The notes under the pieces: generated by a model
Database searches by the model: none
Seen by the model: only the letters and a program-made list of their open reading frames with translations
Told to the model about the DNA's origin: nothing
Shown here: positions 6,875 to 14,238 of the stretch, piece after piece
How positions within the stretch are numbered: the stretch's first letter is position 1
How the letters are laid out: every line of letters begins with the position of its first letter
Assembly: GCA_003973265.1 (NCBI GenBank)
Contig: QNYZ01000055.1
Location: 1-36,433, forward strand
Length of the DNA stretch: 36,433 nt
Reading direction: 5' to 3'
Source: Deltaproteobacteria bacterium
GTDB lineage: Bacteria > Desulfobacterota > Desulfobacteria > Desulfobacterales > QNYZ01
Made by a program: the position numbers and the translations under genes

Positions 6875-7087
6875 ATGACAGAAATTAAAGCACCGATGCC
6901 CGGCGTGATCTGTGATGTCAAGGTCAAGCCCGGCGATACGGTGATTGCCGATCAGGAAGTTCTCACCCTGGAAGCCATGAAAATGGAGATGCCCATTGCC
7001 TCGACAGCAGCCGGCACGGTGGCCGAAATTAAATGCGGCAAGGGAGATGCGGTTCAGGGCGGCGATCTGCTGGTGGTAATCAAATAA
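6875..7087 (+). CDS. Stand-alone biotin carboxyl carrier protein
   Basis: This 70-residue protein consists only of a biotinyl domain. It shows APMPGVICDVKVKPGD, the biotinylation motif EAMKM with its target lysine (residue 35), and the closing GDAVQGGDLLVVIK. It carries CO2 as carboxybiotin to or from the carboxyltransferase encoded 18 bases downstream. The ATG at 6875 is set by AGGAGG at 6861-6866; an upstream in-frame TTG at 6821 would lie in the promoter. It is the first gene of the catabolic cluster. No biotin carboxylase gene is in the window. Confidence 0.95.
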   Translation: MTEIKAPMPGVICDVKVKPGDTVIADQEVLTLEAMKMEMPIASTAAGTVAEIKCGKGDAVQGGDLLVVIK

Positions 7088-7105
7088 GATGGGAGCGTCC
7101 ACGCC

Positions 7106-8671
7106 ATGAATGAATCAACAACCCACCAGAGTGAACTTTCGCGGCTGAGCAGGCTCAAAGCGCGGGCGGAAATGGGCGGTGGCCCCGCGGCCATTGATAA
7201 ACGTCATCAACTGGGAAAACTGACCGCCCGGGAGCGGCTCGATCTGCTTTTTGACCCGGACAGCTTTGTTGAGATCAACGAGCTGGCCGAGAGCCAGGCC
7301 GTGGATTTCGGCATGCAGAAAAAAAAGGTGCCCGGAGACGGAGTGGTGATCGGGTTCGGGAATATCGACGGCCGCCTGGTTTTTGCCTACGCCCAGGACG
7401 CCACCGTGCTCGGCGGCTCGGTGGGGACGATCCACGGCGAAAAAATATGCCGGATTATGGACGAAGCCTTGAAGGTCAAGGCGCCGATTGTTGGATTGTT
7501 TGATTCCGGCGGCGGGCGGCTTCACGAAGGATTTTTTGCCTCAAAAGGTGTCGCCGGCATGTTCTACCGGAACACGGCCGCATCCGGAATTATCCCCCAG
7601 ATTTCGGTGATGATGGGGCCCTGCGCCGGGGTATCGGTCTATTCACCGGCGCTCACTGATTTTGTTGTGATGGTGGAAGGGACCAGCCAGATGGTGATTA
7701 CCGGGCCGGGCGTGATTAAATCGGTTACCGGTGAAGAAGTCACGCTGGAAGAACTGGGAGGTGCCAGGGTTCACAGCGAAATCACCGGTCAGGCGCATCT
7801 GGTGGCAAAAAACGATACCGAATGTCTTGAGACTGTCCGTAAACTGCTGGCCTATCTTCCGTCCAACAACGAAGAAACGCCGCCGGTGGCCGACGCGGTC
7901 GATGACGACCCCCAGCGGACCGACGATACCCTGGAAACCATCGTGCCGGACAATTTCCGAAAAGCCTATGACATGCGTAAGGTGGTTCGCCGGGTGGTGG
8001 ACAATGGCAATTTTTTCGAGCTGCTTCCCCGCTTTGCCAGGAATATTATTACCGGTTTTGCCCGGCTGGACGGCATCACCGTCGGCATTGTCGGTAATCA
8101 GCCGATTATTCTGGCCGGCTGCCTCGATGTGGACAGCTCTGACAAGGCGGCGCGGTTTATCCGTTTTTGCGACGCTTTCAATATTCCTTTGATTAATTTT
8201 GTTGATGTGCCGGGATACTTCCCCGGCGTCAAACAGGAACATCTTGGTATTATCCGGCACGGGGCTAAAATGCTTTATGCCTACTCGGAGGCGACGGTGC
8301 CGAAAATTACCCTGGCCCTGCGCAAAGAATACGGCGGCGCGGTTATGGCCATGTGCTGTGTCGGTATGGAAGTCGATCTCATGCTGGCCTGGCCGATTGC
8401 CAAACTGGTCGTATTGGATACGGCCACGGCGGTCAATCTGATTTTCAGAAAAGAGATCCAGGCGGCCGATGACCCGGAAGCTTTCCGGCAGCAGATGATC
8501 AAAGAATACGACCATAAATATTCCAATCCTTTTCATGCGGCATCCAATATGCTGGTGGACAAGGTGATTGCGCCCGGGGAGACCCGCCCGCAATTGATCA
8601 AGGCCCTGCGGATGTTAAAGAATAAAGCGCGGCCGAAGCGGTCCCGGCGGCATGGCAATATCCCTTTGTAG
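7106..8671 (+). CDS. Biotin-dependent acyl-CoA carboxyltransferase (propionyl-CoA carboxylase beta / methylmalonyl-CoA decarboxylase alpha family)
   Basis: This 521-residue protein has the two crotonase-like halves of the family: N-terminal ARERLDLLFDPDSF (41-54), DSGGGRLHEG (133-142); C-terminal INFVDVPGYFPG (363-374), GIIRHGAKMLYAYSEATVPK (381-400) and the typical HGNIPL end. It transfers CO2 between carboxybiotin and an acyl-CoA. Two active-site loops are unusual. DSGGARIQEG is here DSGGGRLHEG, and the normally glycine-rich (P)EGAANI loop before IFRKE is replaced by TATAVNL (439-445). Neither the sodium-pump beta subunit nor a biotin carboxylase is nearby, so it may act as a transcarboxylase or use subunits from elsewhere. 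The substrate may not be propionyl/methylmalonyl-CoA. Confidence 0.9.
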   Translation: MNESTTHQSELSRLSRLKARAEMGGGPAAIDKRHQLGKLTARERLDLLFDPDSFVEINELAESQAVDFGMQKKKVPGDGVVIGFGNIDGRLVFAYAQDATVLGGSVGTIHGEKICRIMDEALKVKAPIVGLFDSGGGRLHEGFFASKGVAGMFYRNTAASGIIPQISVMMGPCAGVSVYSPALTDFVVMVEGTSQMVITGPGVIKSVTGEEVTLEELGGARVHSEITGQAHLVAKNDTECLETVRKLLAYLPSNNEETPPVADAVDDDPQRTDDTLETIVPDNFRKAYDMRKVVRRVVDNGNFFELLPRFARNIITGFARLDGITVGIVGNQPIILAGCLDVDSSDKAARFIRFCDAFNIPLINFVDVPGYFPGVKQEHLGIIRHGAKMLYAYSEATVPKITLALRKEYGGAVMAMCCVGMEVDLMLAWPIAKLVVLDTATAVNLIFRKEIQAADDPEAFRQQMIKEYDHKYSNPFHAASNMLVDKVIAPGETRPQLIKALRMLKNKARPKRSRRHGNIPL

Positions 8672-8700
8672 TCGCGGCGATGGCGGAGAAAGGAATAGTC

Positions 8701-8774
8701 AGCCGCAGACGAACGCAGACATTAATGAAGGGAGCCGGTTGGGAGACCTCTTTTGTCGGCGTCGGTCTGCGGCT
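8701..8774. repeat. Inverted repeat in the carboxyltransferase/acyl-CoA dehydrogenase gap
   Basis: AGCCGCAGAC (8701-8710) pairs perfectly with GTCTGCGGCT (8765-8774) across a 54-base loop, and is followed by AAAAAA. It may be a small mobile or REP-like relic, or an mRNA-processing hairpin separating the carboxylase genes from the downstream genes. Confidence 0.5.
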
Positions 8775-8802
8775 AAAAAATACGGCTTGAAAGGACGATA
8801 CC

Positions 8803-9951
8803 ATGGATTTTACGCTTTCCAAAGAACATCTCTACATTCAAAAGGCCGCCCGGGAATTCGCGCGCGGAGAATTTACCGATGTGGCCCGTGAATTTGATCT
8901 GAACGAAACCTTTCCCGAAAAAATTCTCGACAAGGCTCGCAAGCTGGACCTGATCGGATTATTTATCCCCGAGGAATACGGCGGGCCCGGCCTGGGGTTT
9001 CTCGAACACGCCCTGGTTCTGGAAGAGTTCTGGAAGATCGATCCCGGCATCGGGCAACAGCTCTGCTCGGTCAGCTTCGGGGCAGAGGAACTGCTTCTTT
9101 TCGGCACGGAAGAGCAGAAAAAGAAATACCTGAATCCGCTTTTTACCGGTAAGGGCATCATGGGCTTTGCCATCACCGAGCCGGAGGCGGGCAGCGATAC
9201 GGCTGCCGTGGCCACCACCGCCGTCAAAGATGGCGACGACTACATCATCAACGGCAGCAAGGTGATGATCGGCAACGGTACGGTGGGCACGTTTTTGCTT
9301 GTTTTCTGCCTGACCCACCCGGAGGTAAAATCAAAAACCGGCCGCCACAGCATTATCATCGTGGAAACCGACCGGGACGGGTACAAGGCCGATGAAATGG
9401 AAGGCAAGATGGGCTTGCGCTGTTCCGACACCGCCGCCGTCTACTTTAATAATGTCCGGGTGCCCAGAGAAAACCTGGTGGGCAGGGAGGGCGACGGTTT
9501 TATCCAGCTGATGCAGTTTTTTGACCGCTCCCGCGCCTACGTGGCCGCCCACGGGGTGGGCCTGGCGCAAGGGGCCATGGATCAGGCGATTGCCCATATC
9601 AAGGGCCGCAAACAGTTCGGACGGCCCATCGGGACGTTCCAGGCCACTCAGTTCAAAATCGCCGAAATGGCTACCAAGATCGAAATTGCCCGAAACATGA
9701 CCTACAAATCGGCCTGGCTGCTTGACAACGGCATGGCCGACACCAAACTGACCGCCATGGCCAAACTCTACGCCTGCCACATGGCCGTTGAAGTCGTCGA
9801 CGAGGCGCTTCAGATGCATGGCGGCTACGGTTACTTTAACGATTACGATATTGAACGATTCTACCGGGCGGCCAAGGTCCTGGAAATCTACGAAGGCACC
9901 AAGGAAGTGGAAAAGATTATCATTGCCCGGGAAGTGCTGGGTAAAATGTAA
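8803..9951 (+). CDS. Acyl-CoA dehydrogenase (FAD)
   Basis: This 382-residue protein is the standard length. It shows the N-terminal helical domain, the flavin/substrate loop FAITEPEAGSD (residues about 122-132), the DDYIINGSKVMIGNG beta-domain segment, RKQFGRPIGTFQATQFKIAEM, QMHGGYGY and the C-terminal IYEGTKEVEKIIIAREVLGK, where the Glu of YEG is at the position of the catalytic base. It introduces a 2,3-double bond into an acyl-CoA and passes electrons to ETF. A ribosome site AAAGGA precedes the ATG. Its place between a carboxyltransferase and a CoA-transferase suggests a branched or dicarboxylyl-CoA substrate, but this is inference. Confidence 0.94.
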   Translation: MDFTLSKEHLYIQKAAREFARGEFTDVAREFDLNETFPEKILDKARKLDLIGLFIPEEYGGPGLGFLEHALVLEEFWKIDPGIGQQLCSVSFGAEELLLFGTEEQKKKYLNPLFTGKGIMGFAITEPEAGSDTAAVATTAVKDGDDYIINGSKVMIGNGTVGTFLLVFCLTHPEVKSKTGRHSIIIVETDRDGYKADEMEGKMGLRCSDTAAVYFNNVRVPRENLVGREGDGFIQLMQFFDRSRAYVAAHGVGLAQGAMDQAIAHIKGRKQFGRPIGTFQATQFKIAEMATKIEIARNMTYKSAWLLDNGMADTKLTAMAKLYACHMAVEVVDEALQMHGGYGYFNDYDIERFYRAAKVLEIYEGTKEVEKIIIAREVLGKM

Positions 9952-9991
9952 CCCGCCGGGCACCCGGCATCTGGTGAAATTGGAGCTGTTT

Positions 9992-11179
9992 ATGAATTTA
10001 TTCGAAAATATACGCGTATTGTCTCTGGAACAGGCCACGGTCCTGCCGTATCTCACCTATCGGCTGGCCATGGACGGCATGGAAATCATTCGCCTCGAAC
10101 ATCCCAGGTACGGCGATCCCAACCGCTTTATCGGTGACAACGTGCTCAATGAAAAGCGGATGAACGCCTATTACCTGACCATCAATGCCGGGAAAAAAGC
10201 CCTGACCATTAACCTCGCCGATCCCGAGGGGCAAACGCTTTTTCGATCGCTGATCAAAGAATTGAAGATCGATATCTTTGCGACCAATCAGCTGCCCCGC
10301 AATTATGCCAAGCTGGGGATTGATTACGAAACCTTGAAGTCGATCAAGCCGGATATTATCTGGCTGGGGGTCACCGGGTTTGGGCCGGACAGCAACGAGG
10401 GGGCTTATGATCCCATTTTGCAGGCCCGGTCCGGGTTGATGGAAGTGACCGGCGAGGCCGACGGCCCGCCCATGGTAATGGGAATCCCCCTGCCGGACAT
10501 GGGCACCAGCGAGCATGCCTACGGTCTGCTGATGAAAGCGCTTTACCAGCGTGAAGTCACCGGCAAGGGGGCCCGGATCGATCTTTCCATGTTCGAATCG
10601 TCTCTCTCCTGGCTGACAGTACCCATCACCATGACGGCCAGCTATGGCAAAACCGTCTCCCGACGGGGAAATACCCACGAGTTTTTCAGCCCGGTGTCGG
10701 TCTATGAAACCAGGGACGGCTTTGTCTACATTGCTGCGGGCAATGACCGTCAGTGGCAATCCATTGTGTCCCAGGAGATATTCAAGTCCCTTGACCGGCC
10801 GGAATACGAGAAAAATGAGGGGCGCATCCGGGATGTCGCCAACCTGAACCGGGCCATCAATGCGATCACCCGGCAGCATACGACCGACGAATTGATTGCG
10901 CTGTTTACATCGATCACGGTGCCGATCAGCAAAATCAATCGGATTAAAGATGTAATCAGCGACCCGCTGGTTGAAAAGAAACTGCTTCATGCCCGGGACC
11001 CGGTGACGGGAACGGAGATTACCCTGGCCCCGTCGCCCTATATGACGCCGCTGCTTAAGGAGAATAACCGGCAGGTTGATTTTCCCCCCCGGTTTGGCGA
11101 GCATAATGCCCGGATTTACGGACAACTGGGGTATTCGGAAGAGGCGCTGGCCGATTTAAAAGACAAAGGCGTCATATAA
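9992..11179 (+). CDS. CaiB/BaiF-family (class III) CoA-transferase
   Basis: This 395-residue protein matches formyl-CoA-transferase-type enzymes. It has an N-terminal Rossmann-like VLSLEQATVLPYLTYRLAMDGMEIIRLE, LTINLADPEGQTLFRSLI, DYETLKSIKPDIIWLGVTGFGP, then YDPILQARSGLMEVTGEADGPP and LPDMGTSEHA, where the Asp fits the catalytic aspartate. It moves CoA between two carboxylates. The ATG at 9992 has GGAG nine bases upstream; the open frame extends back to 9788 inside the previous gene and is a shadow. Donor and acceptor are not deducible, but succinyl-CoA-type donors are usual in this setting. Confidence 0.92.
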   Translation: MNLFENIRVLSLEQATVLPYLTYRLAMDGMEIIRLEHPRYGDPNRFIGDNVLNEKRMNAYYLTINAGKKALTINLADPEGQTLFRSLIKELKIDIFATNQLPRNYAKLGIDYETLKSIKPDIIWLGVTGFGPDSNEGAYDPILQARSGLMEVTGEADGPPMVMGIPLPDMGTSEHAYGLLMKALYQREVTGKGARIDLSMFESSLSWLTVPITMTASYGKTVSRRGNTHEFFSPVSVYETRDGFVYIAAGNDRQWQSIVSQEIFKSLDRPEYEKNEGRIRDVANLNRAINAITRQHTTDELIALFTSITVPISKINRIKDVISDPLVEKKLLHARDPVTGTEITLAPSPYMTPLLKENNRQVDFPPRFGEHNARIYGQLGYSEEALADLKDKGVI

Positions 11180-11265
11180 AAGGCTGGGAGGCTAAAAGGC
11201 TGGGAGGCTGGGAAGCTAAAAGGCTGGGAGGCTGGGAAGCTAAAAGGCTGGGAGGCTGGGAAGCG
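11178..11265. repeat. 24-bp tandem repeat array
   Basis: A partial 16-base unit AAAAGGCTGGGAGGCT (11178-11193) is followed by three 24-base units at 11194-11217, 11218-11241 and 11242-11265. Each has that word plus GGGAAGCT; the last ends in G. Decayed words (GATGGGAAGCTT) run on to about 11283. The array begins on the stop codon of the CoA-transferase gene. It is a slippage-type minisatellite, not a CRISPR: the units abut with no spacers. Confidence 0.9.
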
Positions 11266-11308
11266 TGAAGGATGGGAAGCTTAAAAGCGTTCATGCTTTC
11301 CAGCGGAT

Positions 11309-12025
11309 ATGGAGATTATGCCACGCGAAAAAACGGCAGACATAAAATCGGGCCCCTTACGGGTTATCGACCGGCCTGCATCCTTCGGCCAGCATGTGTA
11401 TCAGGATTTGCGGCTGGCGATTGTTCGGGGCGACCTGGCTTCGGGTGACCGCCTGATCGAAAATCGGATTGCCGAAGCCATGGGGATCAGCCGGACGCCG
11501 GTGCGCGAAGCGCTCCATAAGCTCGAACGCGAAGGGCTGATCGTCCAGGGAGAAAAACGGGGATTCGTCGTGTCCGGGTTTGGTCCCAGGGATATCGAAG
11601 AGACTTTCGGTATTCGCAGCGTTTTGGAAAGCTACGCGGCCGGGCTGGCCGCCATGCGGTACCGCAAGGGGGACCTGGCACCGCTGGTAGAGAAGATCGA
11701 TGAATTTGAGGAATGTCTGGAACAGGGGGAAATGGGCCGGCTGGTAGCGATCAATACGGAATTTCATCAATTGTTATATGCCTTAAGCGGCAACGCCCGT
11801 CTGATCGCCATGATCGATACCCTGCGGGATCAATTTTACCGGTTTCGTAAAATTATTCTGCAACGGAAAACGCTGGCCCGGGCCAGCCATGCCGATCACC
11901 GCAAAATGCTGGCCGTCATCCGCAGACGGGACGTGGAAAAGGCGGAACGCCTGGTGAGGCAGCATATCCTTAAGGGCCAGGCGGCCGTCCTCGCCGATTT
12001 TGATAACGTGGATAAAAAGGGATAA
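11309..12025 (+). CDS. GntR-family (FCD/FadR-type) transcriptional regulator
   Basis: This 238-residue protein has an N-terminal winged helix (residues about 25-95) with GDRLIENRIAEAMGISRTPVREALHKLEREGLI. A C-terminal all-helical FCD ligand domain (about 100-225) contains NTEFHQLLY, HADHRKMLAVI and QHILKGQ; these histidines usually bind a metal that holds a small carboxylate effector. It is the only regulator in the catabolic cluster and lies in its middle. The operator-like palindrome over the first promoter (6821-6837) is its likely target. Two ATGs are possible (11309 or 11318), both with poor ribosome sites; the first is used here. Confidence 0.93.
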   Translation: MEIMPREKTADIKSGPLRVIDRPASFGQHVYQDLRLAIVRGDLASGDRLIENRIAEAMGISRTPVREALHKLEREGLIVQGEKRGFVVSGFGPRDIEETFGIRSVLESYAAGLAAMRYRKGDLAPLVEKIDEFEECLEQGEMGRLVAINTEFHQLLYALSGNARLIAMIDTLRDQFYRFRKIILQRKTLARASHADHRKMLAVIRRRDVEKAERLVRQHILKGQAAVLADFDNVDKKG

Positions 12026-12036
12026 GGAAATATCGC

Positions 12037-12441
12037 ATGTCAGAGAAGAAAACCAGAGTGTTGATCGCCAAACCGGATCTGGACGGGCATGATCGCGGGG
12101 CCAAGGTTGTGGCACTGGCCCTTCGGGATGCCGGCATGGAAGTGATCTATTCCGGCCTGCATCAAAGTATTGACCAGATTCTCAATACAGCCATGCAGGA
12201 ATCGGTGGATGTGGTCGGCCTGAGCATCATGACCGGCGGCCATCTTCCGATCTGCAGGCGCCTGTTCAAGCGGATGCAGGCGATGGATATGGAAGATGTT
12301 CACGTGGTGGTGGGCGGGGTGATTCCCAAACAGGATATCCCCGCACTGAAGGAGTTAGGGGTTGAGGCGGTCTTCCCGGGGGGAACGCCGTTCGATGAGA
12401 TTGCGGAAACGATTAAGTCAATGGAAAGAATCGACGATTGA
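12037..12441 (+). CDS. B12-binding small subunit of an acyl-CoA mutase
   Basis: This 134-residue protein is a stand-alone cobalamin-binding domain. It has KPDLDGHDRG (12-21), the DxHxxG motif with His18 as the lower cobalt ligand, then SIMTGGH and a closing VFPGGTPFDE. Together with the next gene it forms an adenosylcobalamin-dependent mutase, split as in archaeal methylmalonyl-CoA, isobutyryl-CoA and 2-hydroxyisobutyryl-CoA mutases. It starts 11 bases after the GntR gene. No cobalamin riboswitch was recognised upstream. Confidence 0.95.
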   Translation: MSEKKTRVLIAKPDLDGHDRGAKVVALALRDAGMEVIYSGLHQSIDQILNTAMQESVDVVGLSIMTGGHLPICRRLFKRMQAMDMEDVHVVVGGVIPKQDIPALKELGVEAVFPGGTPFDEIAETIKSMERIDD

Positions 12442-12554
12442 ATATTGACTGTCTGTGGAATCGTTTCGCCCTGCCATTTTTATATGATTGGCAAGATACC
12501 TTCAGTCGATGATATTCAACAGCCAATAGTCAATCCAAAAAGTCGGAGGACGCC

Positions 12555-14183
12555 ATGGGCGTTGCCAGATATTTAAAAAACGAAAAAGGCGGCATCGACG
12601 ATGTCATCTATCAGTCGGGTATTCACGTAAAGCCAAATTATACCCCACAAGACCTGGACGAGGTGGGGTTTGATTACCAGGCGGATCTGGGCGATCCGGG
12701 CGAGTTTCCGTTTACCCGCAGTCTGCATCCGCAAGGGTATCGCAGCCGGGCCTGGACAACCCGGCAATACACCGGGTTCGGTACGCCCGAAGAGACCAAT
12801 CAGCGGTTTCGATATATGATCTCCCACGGTCAGACCGGTCTCAACGTGGCTTTTGACCTGCCCACCCAGATGGGGCTCGATTCGGACGACCCCAAAGCCG
12901 AAGGGGAGGTCGGTCGGGTCGGCATGGCCGTCGATTCCCTGCGGGATTTCGAGATCGCCTTTGCCGGTATCCCCTTTGATAAAATCGGCTCCGGGCTCAC
13001 CATCAATGCCAACGCCAGTGTCATGCTGGCCATGTACCAGGCCGTGGCTGAAAAATTCGGATTTCCCAGGGATAAGATCAGCGCCACGCCCCAGAATGAC
13101 ATCTTAAAAGAGATGATCGGCCGCGGTGCCTGGATATTTCCGGTGGAACCGGCCGTGCGGTTGGTGGGCGATACCATTGAATACGCCATGAAGGAGCTGC
13201 CCCGGTGCAATCCGGTCAGCGTCTGCGGCTACCACATCCGTGAATCGGGGGCCACGCCGGTCCAGGAGATTGCCTGCGCCTTTGAGATTGCCCGGGCGTA
13301 TATTGATAACGTGGTCGCCCGGGGCATCAAGGCGGCTGATTTTGTGGGGCACCTGACCTTTAACTTTAACGTATACGGCAACATGTGGGAGCAGATCGCC
13401 AAATTCCGGGCGGCGCGGAAAATATGGGCTAAAATGCTCCGGGCTGATTACGGGGTGACCGAAAAAAAGAAGCTGTTTCTGCGGGGCCTGTTCGGCGGCG
13501 GCGGCAGCGGGCTCACCAAAGACCAGCCGGAAAATAATATTATCCGGGGGGCCTACTACGCCCTGGCCGCGTCTCTGGGCGGTGCCCAGACGACGGCGCT
13601 CTGCTCCTTTGACGAGGCGTACACCATCCCCACCCCGCGCGCGGCCCTGCTCTCGCTGCGGACGCTGGAGATTTTAATGGATGAAGTGGGCCTGCGGGAT
13701 ACGGTCGATCCCCTGGCCGGATCGTATTTTATCGAAACCCTGACCAAGCAGATGGAAGACAAGATCCGCGCGGAAATGGCCCGGATTCAGGAAATGGGCG
13801 GGATGACCACCGCCGTGGCCAACGGTTCCATCCAGCGGGAAGTGGCCCGGCAGGCCTATGAATTTGAAAAGTCGATCCAGAACGGGGAAGCGATCAAGGT
13901 TGGCGTCAACAAGTATACCGAGGGCGAGCAGCCGGAAGTCGAGCTTCACGGGTACAACGAGGCCTGGGCAGAGAAACAGATCGATAATTTGAAAAAATTA
14001 CGGAACGAACGGGACAATCAACTGGTTATGAAATGCTTGAAGAAATTAACACAAGCCGCTGAAAATGGATATAATGTCATGCCTGAACTGGTTGACTGCT
14101 GCCGGGCCTACGCCACGGTGGGGGAAATGACCGGTGTGTTCCGGGAGGTCTTCGGCGAATGGCAGGAACCCCGTCTGTTCTAA
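12555..14183 (+). CDS. Acyl-CoA mutase large (catalytic) subunit, methylmalonyl-CoA mutase type
   Basis: This 542-residue TIM-barrel subunit lacks the B12 domain, which the previous gene supplies. Family motifs include RAWTTRQYTGFGT (65-77), GLNVAFDLPTQMG, TPQNDILKEM (178-187), CGYHIRESGATP (224-235) and VDPLAGSYF. Against Propionibacterium methylmalonyl-CoA mutase, Tyr89, Gln197, Arg207 and His244 correspond with a constant offset of 17 to Tyr72, Gln180, Arg190 and His227. Tyr and Arg bind the free carboxylate of the substrate; isobutyryl-type mutases carry Phe/Gln there. The substrate should therefore be a carboxylated acyl-CoA such as methylmalonyl-CoA or a larger homologue. The ATG follows CGGAGG. 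No G-protein chaperone or epimerase gene is in the window. Confidence 0.94.
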   Translation: MGVARYLKNEKGGIDDVIYQSGIHVKPNYTPQDLDEVGFDYQADLGDPGEFPFTRSLHPQGYRSRAWTTRQYTGFGTPEETNQRFRYMISHGQTGLNVAFDLPTQMGLDSDDPKAEGEVGRVGMAVDSLRDFEIAFAGIPFDKIGSGLTINANASVMLAMYQAVAEKFGFPRDKISATPQNDILKEMIGRGAWIFPVEPAVRLVGDTIEYAMKELPRCNPVSVCGYHIRESGATPVQEIACAFEIARAYIDNVVARGIKAADFVGHLTFNFNVYGNMWEQIAKFRAARKIWAKMLRADYGVTEKKKLFLRGLFGGGGSGLTKDQPENNIIRGAYYALAASLGGAQTTALCSFDEAYTIPTPRAALLSLRTLEILMDEVGLRDTVDPLAGSYFIETLTKQMEDKIRAEMARIQEMGGMTTAVANGSIQREVARQAYEFEKSIQNGEAIKVGVNKYTEGEQPEVELHGYNEAWAEKQIDNLKKLRNERDNQLVMKCLKKLTQAAENGYNVMPELVDCCRAYATVGEMTGVFREVFGEWQEPRLF

Positions 14184-14238
14184 CGAATTTTATCTGCTGA
14201 TTGTATCAACCGGCGAACAAAATGGAAAGAGGCTGATC

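Noticed and set aside
7643..8593. A 316-codon minus-strand open frame
   Set aside because: It is the antisense shadow of the carboxyltransferase gene and has no recognisable domain or ribosome site.
9998..11125. A 375-codon minus-strand open frame
   Set aside because: It is the antisense shadow of the CaiB/BaiF gene.
11178..11283. Possible CRISPR array
   Set aside because: The repeat units abut directly with no spacers and no cas genes are near; it is a tandem repeat.
12442..12554. Possible cobalamin riboswitch before the mutase large subunit
   Set aside because: The gap is only 113 bases and I saw no B12-box-like conserved core; a computed covariance-model search would settle it.
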